A stretch of 64,000 bases of DNA from Duganella margarita (GTDB lineage Bacteria > Pseudomonadota > Gammaproteobacteria > Burkholderiales > Burkholderiaceae_D): positions 62,001 to 126,000 of the forward strand of contig NZ_WWCS01000006.1 in NCBI RefSeq assembly GCF_009857535.1. Reading direction: 5' to 3'. The position numbers were made by a program, and so were the translations under genes. Below the pieces are notes generated by a model. It did not search any database. It saw only the letters and a program-made list of their open reading frames with translations, and was not told where the DNA came from. Shown one piece after another: positions 32,952 to 42,539 of this stretch (positions are counted from its first letter, which is position 1; every line of letters starts with the position of its first letter).

Positions 32952-35945
32952 ATGACTACACAGACTACCCGTAACACCATCATGCGCCTGGCCGTGGCCA
33001 GTGCGTGCAGCTGGATTGCCATCGCCCATGCGCAGCAGGCCACGCCGCCTGCACCGGCGGCCGATGCGCAACCCGTCGCACAAACCGACACGCCAGCACC
33101 ATCCGGCACCGAACCGGAAGCCAAGGTGGAAAACGTGGTAACGGTGTCCGGTTCGCGCATCGCGGCGCGCGGCTTCTCGCAGCCGACGCCGACCACTGTG
33201 CTAAGCGCCGAAGACCTGGCCAAGAACGCCAAGCCCAATCTGTTCAACGCCATCGCCGAGCTGCCGGCCCTGCAGGGCAGCACCGGCCGCACCACCAGCA
33301 CCAACAGCACCAGTAGCGGCATCCAGGGCCTGAGCTCACTGAGCCTGCGCGGCCTCGGTCCGATCCGCACCCTGACGCTGCTGGACGGCCAGCGCGTGGT
33401 CGGCGCCAACGTCACCGGCGTAACGGACGTCAGCCAGTTCCCGCAGCTGCTGGTCAAGCGCGTCGACGTGGTGACCGGCGGCGCCTCGGCGTCCTACGGT
33501 TCGGACGCCATCGGTGGCGTGGTCAACTTCATCACCGATAAAAAATTCGAAGGCTTCAAGGCCAACGTCGAGGGTGGCCAGACCACCTACCACGACGACA
33601 AGAACGGCACCCTGCAGGCCGCATGGGGCAAGGCCTTCCTGGACAATCGCCTGCACGTGACGGCCAGTGCTGAATATGGCCGCGAAAAGGGCATCGATTC
33701 GCCCGGCTTTGGCGAAGTCGGTCCGAACGGCCGTTCGTGGTACAAGAATCCCGCCTATCAGGTGCGCCCGCTCAGTGCCACCAACGACGGCAAGCCGCAG
33801 TACACCGTCATTGAACACGCGCAGCAATACCAGTATGCCAAATACGGTCTGATTACCAACGGCCCGCTGCAAGGCACGGCGTTCGGCGTCAACGGCCAGC
33901 CCTACAAGTTTAACTACGGCTCCGGCGGTGTGCCGACCGGCACCGGCGCGGTGACCGGTTGCGTCAATCCGTTCTGCGTCGGCGGCGATTTGAGCGGCAG
34001 TGTGGGCGCCGGCACCAACCTGGCGATGGACCTGACGCGCCAGGTAGCGTACACCCGCGTGGGCTTCGACATCAACCCTGATCATGAAATCTACTTCACC
34101 GCCAACTTCGGCAAGGTCAAGTCGGCGTTCACGCCCAATCCCGGCGCGGCCAAAAATGCCAATCTGACCGTGCAGTGCGATAACCCGTACCTGCCGGCGT
34201 CGATTGCGGCGGCGTGCGCGGCCAATAACATCACCAGTTTCCAGTACGGCACGGCCAACGGCCAGTTCCCGGAAAGTATCAACGTTCATCCTACCCGCGA
34301 GATGCGTCGGCTGGTGCTGGGCGCCGACGGCAATTTTGCGGCGCTGGGCAGGGATTGGCGGTATGACGCCTACGTTGAACGCGGCATCAACTTCACCGAC
34401 ATCATCGTCCACGATATGACGCTGAACAACCGCTATACCGCCGCCATCGATGCGGTGCGCCTGGCGGATGGCTCGATCGCCTGCCGCAGCCTGACTGCGC
34501 GCGCCGCCGGTTGCGTCCCGATGAACGTCATCGGCAATGTGCCGGTCAGCGACGCCACCTGGGCTTACGTGGCGCCGGAATACGGTCCGCAACAGCACAC
34601 GCGCCAGCAGCAGGATGTGGGCAGCTTCAATATCAGCGGCGAGGCCTTCGATTCGTGGGCCGGCCCGGTGGCGGTGGCCACCGGCGCCGAGTGGCGTCGC
34701 GAAAGCTATCGCGTCAGCGGCGACCCATATGGCAACGGCGCCACCGGCGACACCCCGTACAACGTCAATTATCCGGCCGATCCGCTGTTGAATTCCACTG
34801 TCGGCAACAACTGGTATGCGGGTAACTACCATAACGCCTCCGGCACCTACAACGTCAAGGAAGCGTATCTGGAGCTGAACGTGCCGGTGCTGAAGTCGGC
34901 CACCTGGGGCGAGGCCAATGTCAACCTGGCAGACCGTCACACCAAGTACAGCACCTCCGGCCATGTGGAAAGCTGGAAGCTGGGCGCCAGCTGGAAGACC
35001 GGCATCGATGGCCTGCGTCTGCGCGCTGTCACCTCCAAGGATGTGCGCGCGCCCAATCTGAGCGAGCTGTATGCGGCGGCGGTGGTGGTCAACAACATCG
35101 TGCAGTACCAGGGCAATACCGTCACCATCCAGCAGCGCACCGTGGGCAATACGCGGCTGCGTCCTGAAATCGCGCGCAACAACATCTTCGGCATTGTGAT
35201 GGACCGGCCGTCGTGGGCGCCGGGCTTCAGCGCCTCGCTGGACTACTTCGACATCAAGGTCGATGGCGTGATCTCGTCGCTGACGGCGCAGCAGGAAGTG
35301 GACCTGTGCGTGGCCGGCAACCAGGAAATCTGCGGCGCCATGTCGCTCAATAACACCGTATCGACCAACAACTACGTCACGGTGCAGGCGTTTAACCTGG
35401 CGTCGCTGCGCAGCAAGGGTTACGACGTGGAAGGCTCCTATCGCATGAACCTGAAGGACTGGAACCTGCCGGGCCGCTTCACGGTGCGCGCGCTGGTCAC
35501 CCGTAACATCAGCTTCCTGACCGATCCGGGCGTGGTGGGCACCATTCCGTCGGAAGGCGCAGGCAACAACCTGGGTAACACGCCGCGCTGGAAGGGCCTG
35601 GCCTCGCAGTCGTGGGACACCGATAAATACAGCCTGACGCTGACCGAACGCTGGATCAGCAGCGGCAAGTACAGCAACGAGTTTATCGAGTGCCAGACCA
35701 ACTGCCCGGTATCGACCGTGATCCATCCGACCATTTACAACAACCACATGAAGGGCGCCTTCTACGTGGACCTGGGCGGCAGCTGGAAGTTCTCGGACAA
35801 GGCCACCGCCTTCTTCAAGGTCGATAACATCGGTAACGTCGATCCGGCCGCCGCGCCGCAGACCAACCTGAGTTACGGCATCAACCCGGCACTGTACGAT
35901 GTGGTTGGCCGTGTGTACCGCGTCGGTATGCGCTATAACTTCTAA
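32952..35945 (+). CDS. TonB-dependent outer-membrane receptor of the gluconate operon
   Basis: A 997-residue TonB-dependent transporter. A signal peptide (about 1-26, ending AIAHA) and a Pro/Ala-rich linker precede the plug (VVTVSGSRIAARGFSQPTPT, LRGLGPIRTLTLLDGQRV, VDVVTGGASASYGSDAIGGVVNF). A large beta-barrel follows, ending in VGMRYNF with the C-terminal Phe. No carboxypeptidase-like N-terminal extension or STN signalling domain is seen. GGAG precedes ATG 32952. Its place between gluconokinase and a gluconate permease suggests import of an aldonate-bearing or related oligosaccharide, but the ligand is inferred from neighbours only. Confidence 0.94.
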   Translation: MTTQTTRNTIMRLAVASACSWIAIAHAQQATPPAPAADAQPVAQTDTPAPSGTEPEAKVENVVTVSGSRIAARGFSQPTPTTVLSAEDLAKNAKPNLFNAIAELPALQGSTGRTTSTNSTSSGIQGLSSLSLRGLGPIRTLTLLDGQRVVGANVTGVTDVSQFPQLLVKRVDVVTGGASASYGSDAIGGVVNFITDKKFEGFKANVEGGQTTYHDDKNGTLQAAWGKAFLDNRLHVTASAEYGREKGIDSPGFGEVGPNGRSWYKNPAYQVRPLSATNDGKPQYTVIEHAQQYQYAKYGLITNGPLQGTAFGVNGQPYKFNYGSGGVPTGTGAVTGCVNPFCVGGDLSGSVGAGTNLAMDLTRQVAYTRVGFDINPDHEIYFTANFGKVKSAFTPNPGAAKNANLTVQCDNPYLPASIAAACAANNITSFQYGTANGQFPESINVHPTREMRRLVLGADGNFAALGRDWRYDAYVERGINFTDIIVHDMTLNNRYTAAIDAVRLADGSIACRSLTARAAGCVPMNVIGNVPVSDATWAYVAPEYGPQQHTRQQQDVGSFNISGEAFDSWAGPVAVATGAEWRRESYRVSGDPYGNGATGDTPYNVNYPADPLLNSTVGNNWYAGNYHNASGTYNVKEAYLELNVPVLKSATWGEANVNLADRHTKYSTSGHVESWKLGASWKTGIDGLRLRAVTSKDVRAPNLSELYAAAVVVNNIVQYQGNTVTIQQRTVGNTRLRPEIARNNIFGIVMDRPSWAPGFSASLDYFDIKVDGVISSLTAQQEVDLCVAGNQEICGAMSLNNTVSTNNYVTVQAFNLASLRSKGYDVEGSYRMNLKDWNLPGRFTVRALVTRNISFLTDPGVVGTIPSEGAGNNLGNTPRWKGLASQSWDTDKYSLTLTERWISSGKYSNEFIECQTNCPVSTVIHPTIYNNHMKGAFYVDLGGSWKFSDKATAFFKVDNIGNVDPAAAPQTNLSYGINPALYDVVGRVYRVGMRYNF

Positions 35946-35948
35946 GCG

Positions 35949-37316
35949 ATGGCCATCACAAGTCCGTTGGCGGCGCTGTTCGGCGTGACGCCGGCTGCGT
36001 GGGCGCTGCTGGCCGTGGCGTTGTCGGTCGGCTTGCTCACGCTGTTGATCGCCTGGGCCAAGCTGCAGCCGCTGATCGCGTTCGTGGCGGCGGCGCTGGC
36101 GGCCGCGCTGCTGCTTGGCATGCCGGTGGAGAGCATCCCCAAGTCCATCGACAAGGGCATCGGCGATCTGCTTGGATCGCTGATCGTCATCGTCTGCCTC
36201 GGCGCGGTGTTCGGCAAGCTGATTGCCGACAGCGGCGCAGCGCAGCGCATCGCCAGTTACCTGATCGGCGTATTCGGTTCCTCGCGCATGCCGGTGGCGC
36301 TGACCCTGACCGGTTTTGTGGCCGGCATACCGCTGTACTATAACGTCGGCTTTGTGCTGCTGGTGCCGCTGGTGTTCTCGCTGGTGTACCAGAGCGGCAG
36401 GCCGGCGGTGGCGCTGGCGATACCGCTGCTGTGCGGCCTGTCGATTGCGCATGGCTTCCTGCCGCCGCATCCTTCGCCGACGGCACTGGTGGCGCAGTTC
36501 CATGCCGACATGGGCCGCACGCTAATGTATGGGCTGATCGTGGCGGTGCCGACGCTGATCCTCGCCGGGCCGCTGTTCGCGATGACGCTCAAGCGTATCC
36601 AGGCCACACCGGCGCCGATGTTCCGCACCGGATTGCGTGACGAAGCGGAGCTGCCCGGTGCGTTCAACAGCTTTGCAACGGCGCTGCTGCCGGTATGGTT
36701 GCTGGCTGCCGCCACGGCAGCGGCGGCGCTGCCGATTGCCGATCCGGCGTTGAAATCGCTGGTTGGATTCCTCGCCAATCCGATGATTGTGATGCTGGTG
36801 GCGCTGTTGGTGGCGGTGATCACGCTGGGTGTGGCGCGCGGGCAGAAGCTGGTGGTGCTGATGTCCGGCGCGCAGGATGCGTTGCGCGACATCGCTCCCA
36901 TCCTGCTGGTGATCGCCGGCGCCGGCGCGCTGAAACAGGTGCTGGTCGATTCCGGCGTCAGCGCGCAACTGGGCACGCAGCTTGGCGCGCTGCCGGTGCC
37001 GCCGCTGGTATTGGGCTGGCTGGTAGCGACGCTGATCCGCATCTGTCTTGGTTCGGCCACGGTGGCGGGGCTGACGGCGGCAGGCATCGTGGCGCCGGTG
37101 GTACAGGCGTCCGGTACCGACCCCGCGCTGATGGTGCTGGCGATCGGCGCCGGCAGCTTGATGTGCAGCCACGTGAATGATTCCGGCTTCTGGATGTTCA
37201 AGGAGTATTTCGGCCTGTCGCTCAAAGACACCTTCCGTTCGTGGACCTTGATGGAAACGCTGGTCGGCGTATTCGGGCTGATTTTCGTATTGATTCTTTC
37301 TGCCTTATTGGGATAA
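35949..37316 (+). CDS. gntP: GntP-family gluconate:proton symporter
   Basis: A 455-residue inner-membrane permease with about twelve hydrophobic segments, matching the gluconate permease family. Motifs include KSIDKGIGDLLGSLIVIVCLG, AHGFLPPHPSPTALVAQF and SHVNDSGFWMFKEYF near the C-terminus, which is strongly characteristic. It would carry gluconate, or a related aldonate, from periplasm to cytoplasm for the kinase encoded two genes upstream. It starts 3 bases after the receptor gene and ends 4 bases before the next gene. Confidence 0.95.
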   Translation: MAITSPLAALFGVTPAAWALLAVALSVGLLTLLIAWAKLQPLIAFVAAALAAALLLGMPVESIPKSIDKGIGDLLGSLIVIVCLGAVFGKLIADSGAAQRIASYLIGVFGSSRMPVALTLTGFVAGIPLYYNVGFVLLVPLVFSLVYQSGRPAVALAIPLLCGLSIAHGFLPPHPSPTALVAQFHADMGRTLMYGLIVAVPTLILAGPLFAMTLKRIQATPAPMFRTGLRDEAELPGAFNSFATALLPVWLLAAATAAAALPIADPALKSLVGFLANPMIVMLVALLVAVITLGVARGQKLVVLMSGAQDALRDIAPILLVIAGAGALKQVLVDSGVSAQLGTQLGALPVPPLVLGWLVATLIRICLGSATVAGLTAAGIVAPVVQASGTDPALMVLAIGAGSLMCSHVNDSGFWMFKEYFGLSLKDTFRSWTLMETLVGVFGLIFVLILSALLG

Positions 37317-37320
37317 ACAG

Positions 37321-40300
37321 ATGAAACCATTATTGACGATGCTGGCGGCGGCAGCCCTTGTTGCGCCCCTGCTGGCGAAGGCGGCATCCATTTCCGCCTA
37401 CCAGACCATGCCGGACGATCCGCGCGCGGTGCAAGTGAAAGCGGCAGGCGACGGCCGCACCGACGATAGTGCCGCGATCCAGCAGGCGCTGAATGCGGCT
37501 TCCGACAAAGGCGAGGGCGGGGTGGTATTCCTGCCGTCCGGCCGATACCGCATCACGCGTTCGCTGCTGGTGCCGCAGGCGGTGCGCCTGTATGGCGTTG
37601 GTCCCACGCGGCCTGTGCTGGTGCTGGCAGCGCACACGCCGGGCTTCCAGAAGGGCGTGGCGAACATGGTGGTGTTCACCGGCGGCGACCAGTACACGGT
37701 CGGCAAAGTGCCGGTGCCGGTGAAGAGCGCGGTGCCGTATAGCGACAATGTACGCGATGCGAATTCCGCCACCTTCTATTCGGCGATGAGCAATGTGGAC
37801 TTTGAAATCGGCGACGGCAATCCTGCCGCCGCAGCGGTGCGGCTGCGGACCGCGCAGCACTCGTATCTGAGTCACATGGATTTCCACATCGGCTCCGGCC
37901 TGGCCGGCGTGTACATGGTCGGCAACGAAAGCTTCGACCTGAAGTTCTATGGCGGCCGTTACGGCATCCTCACCGAGAAAACCTCGCCCGCGTGGCAGTA
38001 CACGCTGATGGACTCCACCTTTGATGGTCAGCGCGATGCGGCGATACGCGGTCACGAGGCGGGGCTGACGCTGATTAACACTACCATCCGCAACACGCCG
38101 GTCGGCATCGAGATTGACCGTGGTTACGGCGACTGGTTGTGGGGCAAGGACGTACGCTTTGAGAACGTGTCGAAGGCGGCGGTCATCATCAGCAATGAGG
38201 ACAACGTCTACACGCAAGTAGGCTTCGACAACGCGCTGGCGAAGAACGTGCCGGTGTTCGCGCGCTTCCGCGACAGCGGCAAGACGGTGGCCGGCTATGG
38301 GGCGGCCTATCAGATCAGCGAATTCAATTACGGCTTGATGCTGCCAGGCGTTGGCAGCGTGGGCAAGTTCGCCACCAACGTCAAGGGTGCGGCGCTGAAA
38401 AACTGGCCGACCGCACGTACCCCCGTGATGCGCACGCTGCCATCCACTAAAGAGTGGGCCAGCGTGCGTGCGTTCGGCGCCGTTGGCGACGGCGTGACCG
38501 ACGACACGGCGGCGGTGCAGAAAGCCATCGACAGCAAGCGCGTGGTGTATCTGCCGCTGGGCTTCTACATGGTGCAGGACACGATACGTCTGAAGCCGGA
38601 CACGGTGCTGGTCGGCCTGCATCCCGGCGTGACGCAGCTGGTGCTGCCGAATGGTTCCCCGGCGTATGCTGGCGTCGACGGCCCGAAGGCGCTGCTGGAA
38701 AGCGCCAGGGGTGGCGATGCGATTGTCTCCGGCTTTGGCCTGGCGACTGGTGAAGTCAATCCGCGCGCGACGGCGCTGTTGTGGCGCGCCGGCGCGGATT
38801 CGCTGGTGGACGATATCCGCATCCAGGGCGGCCATGGCACGCGCCTGTACGACGGCAAGCGCCGCGACCCGTATCAGAAAACTGCCAACTTCGATCCGAC
38901 GCAGCATTGGGACCGGCAGTACCCGAGCATCTGGGTGACCGATGGCGGTGGTGGAACGTTTGTGGCCTGCTGGTCGCCGAGCACTTTTGCGCAGGCGGGC
39001 TTCTATGTATCGAACACCAGGACGCCTGGGAAGGTGTATGAACTGTCGGCCGAACACCATGCGCGCGCCGAGATCGTGCTGGATAATGTGGAGAACTGGG
39101 AGTTCCTGGCGCCGCAAACGGAGCAGGAGGTACGCGACGGCATGGACGCGGTGTCGCTGGAGATCCGCAACTCGCGCAACATCACCTTTGCCAACTACCA
39201 TGCATACCGCGTCACGCGCTCGATCAAGCCGGCCGTGTCGGCGGTGAAGATGACCAACTCGGAGAACATCCGCTTCCGCAATGTGCATGTGAACGCGGAG
39301 AGTGGTTTTGCCACCTGCGACGAAAACGGCTGCGATACCTATCTGCGCGCCAGCAAATACCCGTTCGAGAACACACTGCAGGATCTGACACACAAGCAGG
39401 AAGTGCGCGAGCATGAATTTGCGATGCTGGATATCGGCGCGGGCGCAATGACCAACACGGCAAGCGCTCCCGCCGGCAAGGTAAACAAGCTGGAAGACGG
39501 CTTCTACTCCATCGCCGGCGCAACGGTGGATAGCAAAGGCACGCTGTACTTCGTTGACCGCCGCTTCAACCGCATCTACAGCTGGTCGAAAGCGCGCGGG
39601 CTGGCTGTAGTACGCGACGCGCCGCTGGACCCGGTCAACCTGGCGATCGACAAGAGCGGCGCGATGCTGGTGGTGTCGTCGTTCGGGCCGGAAGGCACGG
39701 TGTATTCATTCGATCCGTCCCAGCCGGCCGGCCCGATCACCGTCATCAAGCCGACGCCGGTGAAGCCGAACCAGGGCGCGCGCGTGCTGGCGCCGGTGAA
39801 TTTCTGGCAGAACGGCGAGTTCCGCGACCAGCTCAACTTCGACACCTACGAATTCACTACGCTGGCCGAGATGTTCGCGCGCGACGTGGCGCTGCCGAAG
39901 CAGCGGGAATATGTATCGCCAGACGGCAGCCTGGTACTGCCAGCCTACCGCGTCTTCAAGCAGGGACCGAACGATCACCTGGGCTATCGCTTCTCGGACA
40001 CGCTGGACACGCATGGTCTGGTATCGGCTGGCGCCAATGGCCGGGTGGTGTTCACCAACGGCTCCGAGAACCGCACCTTTAGTGGCGTGATCGGCGCGGG
40101 CGGCGGCATCACGGATCTGAAGCTGGCGGCCAATCGCGGCGGCGAAAGTGCGGCGGTGGACAGCAAGGGCAATGTCTACGTCGCCAACGGACAGGTCTTC
40201 GTCTACGCGCCGGATGGCAAGGAGATCGGCCGCATCGACGTGCCGGAGCGGCCGCTGCAATTGATCTTCGGCGGCGACGATGGCCGTACACTGTTCGTCC

Positions 40301-40347
40301 TTACCCATCACGCGTTGTACGCGACAGGAGAGATTCATGCGCAATAA
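37321..40347 (+). CDS. Double beta-helix (pectate-lyase-3/GH55-like) enzyme with gluconolactonase-like propeller
   Basis: A 1008-residue exported protein with three parts. After a signal peptide (about 1-21) there are two pectate-lyase-3-type right-handed beta-helix regions, each opening with a G-D-G-x-T-D-D motif (DGRTDDSAAIQQAL near 44, DGVTDDTAAVQKAID near 389). Two tandem helices are typical of GH55 exo-beta-1,3-glucanases. From about 720 to 1005 a different domain follows, with strands such as DGFYSIAGATVDSKGTLYFVD and AAVDSKGNVYVANGQVFVYA. These match the SMP-30/gluconolactonase propeller, including its closing DGRTLFVLT. The likely role is release and opening of an aldonolactone-containing sugar in the periplasm or outside. 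The exact bond cleaved is unknown. Confidence 0.8.
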   Translation: MKPLLTMLAAAALVAPLLAKAASISAYQTMPDDPRAVQVKAAGDGRTDDSAAIQQALNAASDKGEGGVVFLPSGRYRITRSLLVPQAVRLYGVGPTRPVLVLAAHTPGFQKGVANMVVFTGGDQYTVGKVPVPVKSAVPYSDNVRDANSATFYSAMSNVDFEIGDGNPAAAAVRLRTAQHSYLSHMDFHIGSGLAGVYMVGNESFDLKFYGGRYGILTEKTSPAWQYTLMDSTFDGQRDAAIRGHEAGLTLINTTIRNTPVGIEIDRGYGDWLWGKDVRFENVSKAAVIISNEDNVYTQVGFDNALAKNVPVFARFRDSGKTVAGYGAAYQISEFNYGLMLPGVGSVGKFATNVKGAALKNWPTARTPVMRTLPSTKEWASVRAFGAVGDGVTDDTAAVQKAIDSKRVVYLPLGFYMVQDTIRLKPDTVLVGLHPGVTQLVLPNGSPAYAGVDGPKALLESARGGDAIVSGFGLATGEVNPRATALLWRAGADSLVDDIRIQGGHGTRLYDGKRRDPYQKTANFDPTQHWDRQYPSIWVTDGGGGTFVACWSPSTFAQAGFYVSNTRTPGKVYELSAEHHARAEIVLDNVENWEFLAPQTEQEVRDGMDAVSLEIRNSRNITFANYHAYRVTRSIKPAVSAVKMTNSENIRFRNVHVNAESGFATCDENGCDTYLRASKYPFENTLQDLTHKQEVREHEFAMLDIGAGAMTNTASAPAGKVNKLEDGFYSIAGATVDSKGTLYFVDRRFNRIYSWSKARGLAVVRDAPLDPVNLAIDKSGAMLVVSSFGPEGTVYSFDPSQPAGPITVIKPTPVKPNQGARVLAPVNFWQNGEFRDQLNFDTYEFTTLAEMFARDVALPKQREYVSPDGSLVLPAYRVFKQGPNDHLGYRFSDTLDTHGLVSAGANGRVVFTNGSENRTFSGVIGAGGGITDLKLAANRGGESAAVDSKGNVYVANGQVFVYAPDGKEIGRIDVPERPLQLIFGGDDGRTLFVLTHHALYATGEIHAQ

Positions 40348-41209
40348 ACTGGCTTTGCTACTGCTGGCGTTCTACACCCACGCAGGGGCGCAGCAGCTCG
40401 CGCTGTGGCCGGATGGTGCGCCGGGTTCGGAGCCGCGCCGTGCCGAGGCGGAGAAGGTGGACAACACCTACATCAGCAATATCCACAATCCATCGCTGAC
40501 GGTGGTGCGCGCCAATCCGCGCCACGCCAATGGCGCCGCCGTCATCATTGCGCCGGGCGGCGGCCACCGCATGCTGGTGTGGCAGAACGAAGGCATGGTG
40601 GCGGCCAAGTCGCTCAACCGCGTCGGCGTCACGGCCTTCGTGCTGAAGTACCGGCTGGCGCGCGACCAGGGCGCCAGCTATTCGATCGAGAACGACGCCG
40701 CCGCCGACTTGCGCCGTGCGGTGCGCTGGGTGCGCGCGCATGCGGCGGAGTATGGTGTCGATCCGCGCCGGCTGGGCGTGATGGGCTTCTCGGCCGGCGG
40801 CGAACTGGTGTCGCTGGTGGCGGATAACCCGGAGCCGTCACCGCCCGTGAAGCAGGACGCCATCGACCGCCAGAGCGCACGGCCGGATTTCCAGGTGCTG
40901 GTCTATCCCGGACCGCTGGGCGTGCCGGCCAAGGCTGCGCAGAACGCGCCGCCGGCGTTCATCGTTGCCGGTTCCAGCGACAAGTGCTGCATGCCGCCGG
41001 CGCTGGCGCTGTATCAGCAACTGGTCGGCGCCGGTGTATCGGCTGAGCTGCATCTGTATGCCGATACCGACCATGCCTTCAATATGGGCCAGCGTTCCGA
41101 GCGCTTGTCCGACGTGCACTGGCCGGATCGGCTGGCGGACTGGCTCAGCGACGGCGGCTGGCTGATCCCGCACAACGGCCAGCCACCGCAGGGCGTGCCC
41201 GCGCCGTAG
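40337..41209 (+). CDS. Exported alpha/beta-hydrolase esterase (acetyl-xylan-esterase-like)
   Basis: A 290-residue secreted hydrolase with a short signal peptide (MRNKLALLLLAFYTHAGA). The oxyanion region is IIAPGGGHRML, the nucleophile Ser152 in GVMGFSAGGE, and Asp215 (GSSDKCC) and His246 (DTDHAFNM) complete the triad. The fold matches small carbohydrate esterases that remove acetyl or similar groups from glycans. The ATG at 40337 follows AGGAGA and lies inside the end of the preceding gene, an 11-base overlap. It is the last gene of the gluconate operon. Confidence 0.9.
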   Translation: MRNKLALLLLAFYTHAGAQQLALWPDGAPGSEPRRAEAEKVDNTYISNIHNPSLTVVRANPRHANGAAVIIAPGGGHRMLVWQNEGMVAAKSLNRVGVTAFVLKYRLARDQGASYSIENDAAADLRRAVRWVRAHAAEYGVDPRRLGVMGFSAGGELVSLVADNPEPSPPVKQDAIDRQSARPDFQVLVYPGPLGVPAKAAQNAPPAFIVAGSSDKCCMPPALALYQQLVGAGVSAELHLYADTDHAFNMGQRSERLSDVHWPDRLADWLSDGGWLIPHNGQPPQGVPAP

Positions 41210-41301
41210 TTGCGTCATCACCACGGGGGTACGTTACCGCACGGCGCAACCTGCTGTAGAATCCCAGAATTGGATTTTGTCCATATTCTCAGGAGGCAGT
41301 A

Positions 41302-41544
41302 ATGTCTACCAAGCAAACTTTCCGGCCCGACTACCAATCATCCGAACTGGTAGAGGCAGGTATTGAACGCGCAGACCGGCTGGGGCCGGAAAGCGCGGCC
41401 GAGTACCTCAGCCATCGCGGCGTGCTGGAAAGCGTTATCAAGCGCGTCATCTCCGAGCCGGAACATCGGCGCAATCCGGGGCGTCTGCGCTCCCGCGACG
41501 AGCGCATGATTGAAGAAGGTTCGCGCTTCAAGTTTCTTCCTTGA
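41302..41544 (+). CDS. Small charged hypothetical protein
   Basis: An 80-residue protein, unrecognised, rich in Arg and Glu with no membrane segment. AGGAGG sits 5 bases before the ATG, and TAGAAT (41257-41262) with TTACCG 17 bases upstream is a candidate promoter. A strong hairpin follows the stop. These signals together make a real, separately transcribed gene likely. Function is unknown. Confidence 0.7.
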   Translation: MSTKQTFRPDYQSSELVEAGIERADRLGPESAAEYLSHRGVLESVIKRVISEPEHRRNPGRLRSRDERMIEEGSRFKFLP

Positions 41545-41546
41545 GA

Positions 41547-41568
41547 TACTGCGCCCGGCGGCGCAGTA
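41547..41568 (+). terminator. Hairpin terminator after the small gene
   Basis: TACTGCGCC-CGGC-GGCGCAGTA: a perfect 9-base stem with a 4-base loop, 3 bases after the stop codon, followed by a pyrimidine-rich GTTTCTCCCCTC. The T-run is weak, so efficiency is uncertain. The rest of the 250-base gap to the Crp/Fnr gene holds a second imperfect hairpin near 41580-41603 and the promoter of that gene. Confidence 0.6.
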
Positions 41569-41795
41569 GTTTCTCCCCTCAGCGGCCCGCCGCGCGGCTG
41601 CTGAGCATCCCCATGCCCATCATTTCCCTCGTGCATTTCCTTTCCTGGCCGCATCAAATCGCTCAAGCGTAGGATCAGGCTGACACCAGCCTATGTTCCC
41701 TGCCTACATAAGGCCTGTCTGTGTTCCTATAATCGAGCGTACATAGCACGGATATAGTGTGAGTCATCCAACACATATACAGATGAGGCACAAAA

Positions 41796-42539
41796 ATGTA
41801 CGCAGCTAATCAAACTTCCGTCTCCGCCAGCATCCCTCGTTCGATGCAGCAAACTGCTACGCCAGTGATCAGCCTGACCGGCGCCCAGCAGAACGAACTG
41901 CTGCGCGGCCTGTCGCGTGAAGAGCTGATCGACCTGTTCGCCCATCTGGATCTGGTGCCGCTGGAAGCTGGCAAGCGCCTGTTCGATACCGGCGAGGCAA
42001 TGGAATACGCATTCTTCCCGACCAACGCCATCGTCTCGCTGCAATATGAAACCGAAGAGGGCGGCGCCGCCGAAGTCGCCGTGGTCGGCCGCGAAGGCGT
42101 GGTTGGCGTAACGATGTATGAAAACGAGCGCGCCAACTGCTCGGCCGTTGTACAGACCAGCGGCTACGGCTACCGCATCAAGTCGGCCGTGCTGCGCCAG
42201 GCATTTTTCAGCGGCGGCGCATTGGCGCAGCAACTGATGCGTCATACCAGCTCGCTGTTTGCCCAGCTGGCGCAAACCGTGGCCGGTGTCCGTCACGGCA
42301 GCATTGAGCAGCGCCTGTGCCGCTGGTTGCTGGAACGCCTGGACCGTTCCCTGTCCAACGAATTGAAAGTGACCCAGGAGATGATCGCCAACATGCTGGG
42401 CGTGCGCCGCGAGTCGATCACCTGCTGCGCCGGCAAGCTGCAAGAAGAAGGCTTGATTGAATATCGCCGCGGCACCGTCACCGTCATCGACCGTCACGCC
42501 ATGGAACGCCGCGCCGGCGGTTGCTACTCCCCAGCCTAA
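41796..42539 (+). CDS. Crp/Fnr-family transcriptional regulator
   Basis: A 247-residue regulator. A cyclic-nucleotide-binding-type beta-barrel (about 45-155, LDLVPLEAGKRLFDTGEAMEYAFF and VAVVGREGVVG) is joined by a long helix to a winged helix-turn-helix (TQEMIANMLGVRRESITCCAG, about 190-225). No four-Cys iron-sulfur set is present, so it is not an Fnr-type oxygen sensor. The barrel lacks an obvious cAMP phosphate-binding RxSA motif, so the ligand is unclear. TATAAT at 41728-41733 is a candidate -10. It stands alone. Confidence 0.92.
   Translation: MYAANQTSVSASIPRSMQQTATPVISLTGAQQNELLRGLSREELIDLFAHLDLVPLEAGKRLFDTGEAMEYAFFPTNAIVSLQYETEEGGAAEVAVVGREGVVGVTMYENERANCSAVVQTSGYGYRIKSAVLRQAFFSGGALAQQLMRHTSSLFAQLAQTVAGVRHGSIEQRLCRWLLERLDRSLSNELKVTQEMIANMLGVRRESITCCAGKLQEEGLIEYRRGTVTVIDRHAMERRAGGCYSPA

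Noticed and set aside
33336..36503. 1055-codon open frame antisense to the TonB receptor and GntP genes
   Set aside because: It is His/Arg/Gln-rich low-complexity translation typical of the strand opposite high-GC coding DNA, and the forward frame is an unmistakable receptor and permease.
37330..39414. 694-codon open frame antisense to the beta-helix/lactonase gene
   Set aside because: Shadow frame rich in His and Arg; the plus strand has signal peptide, motifs and operon context.
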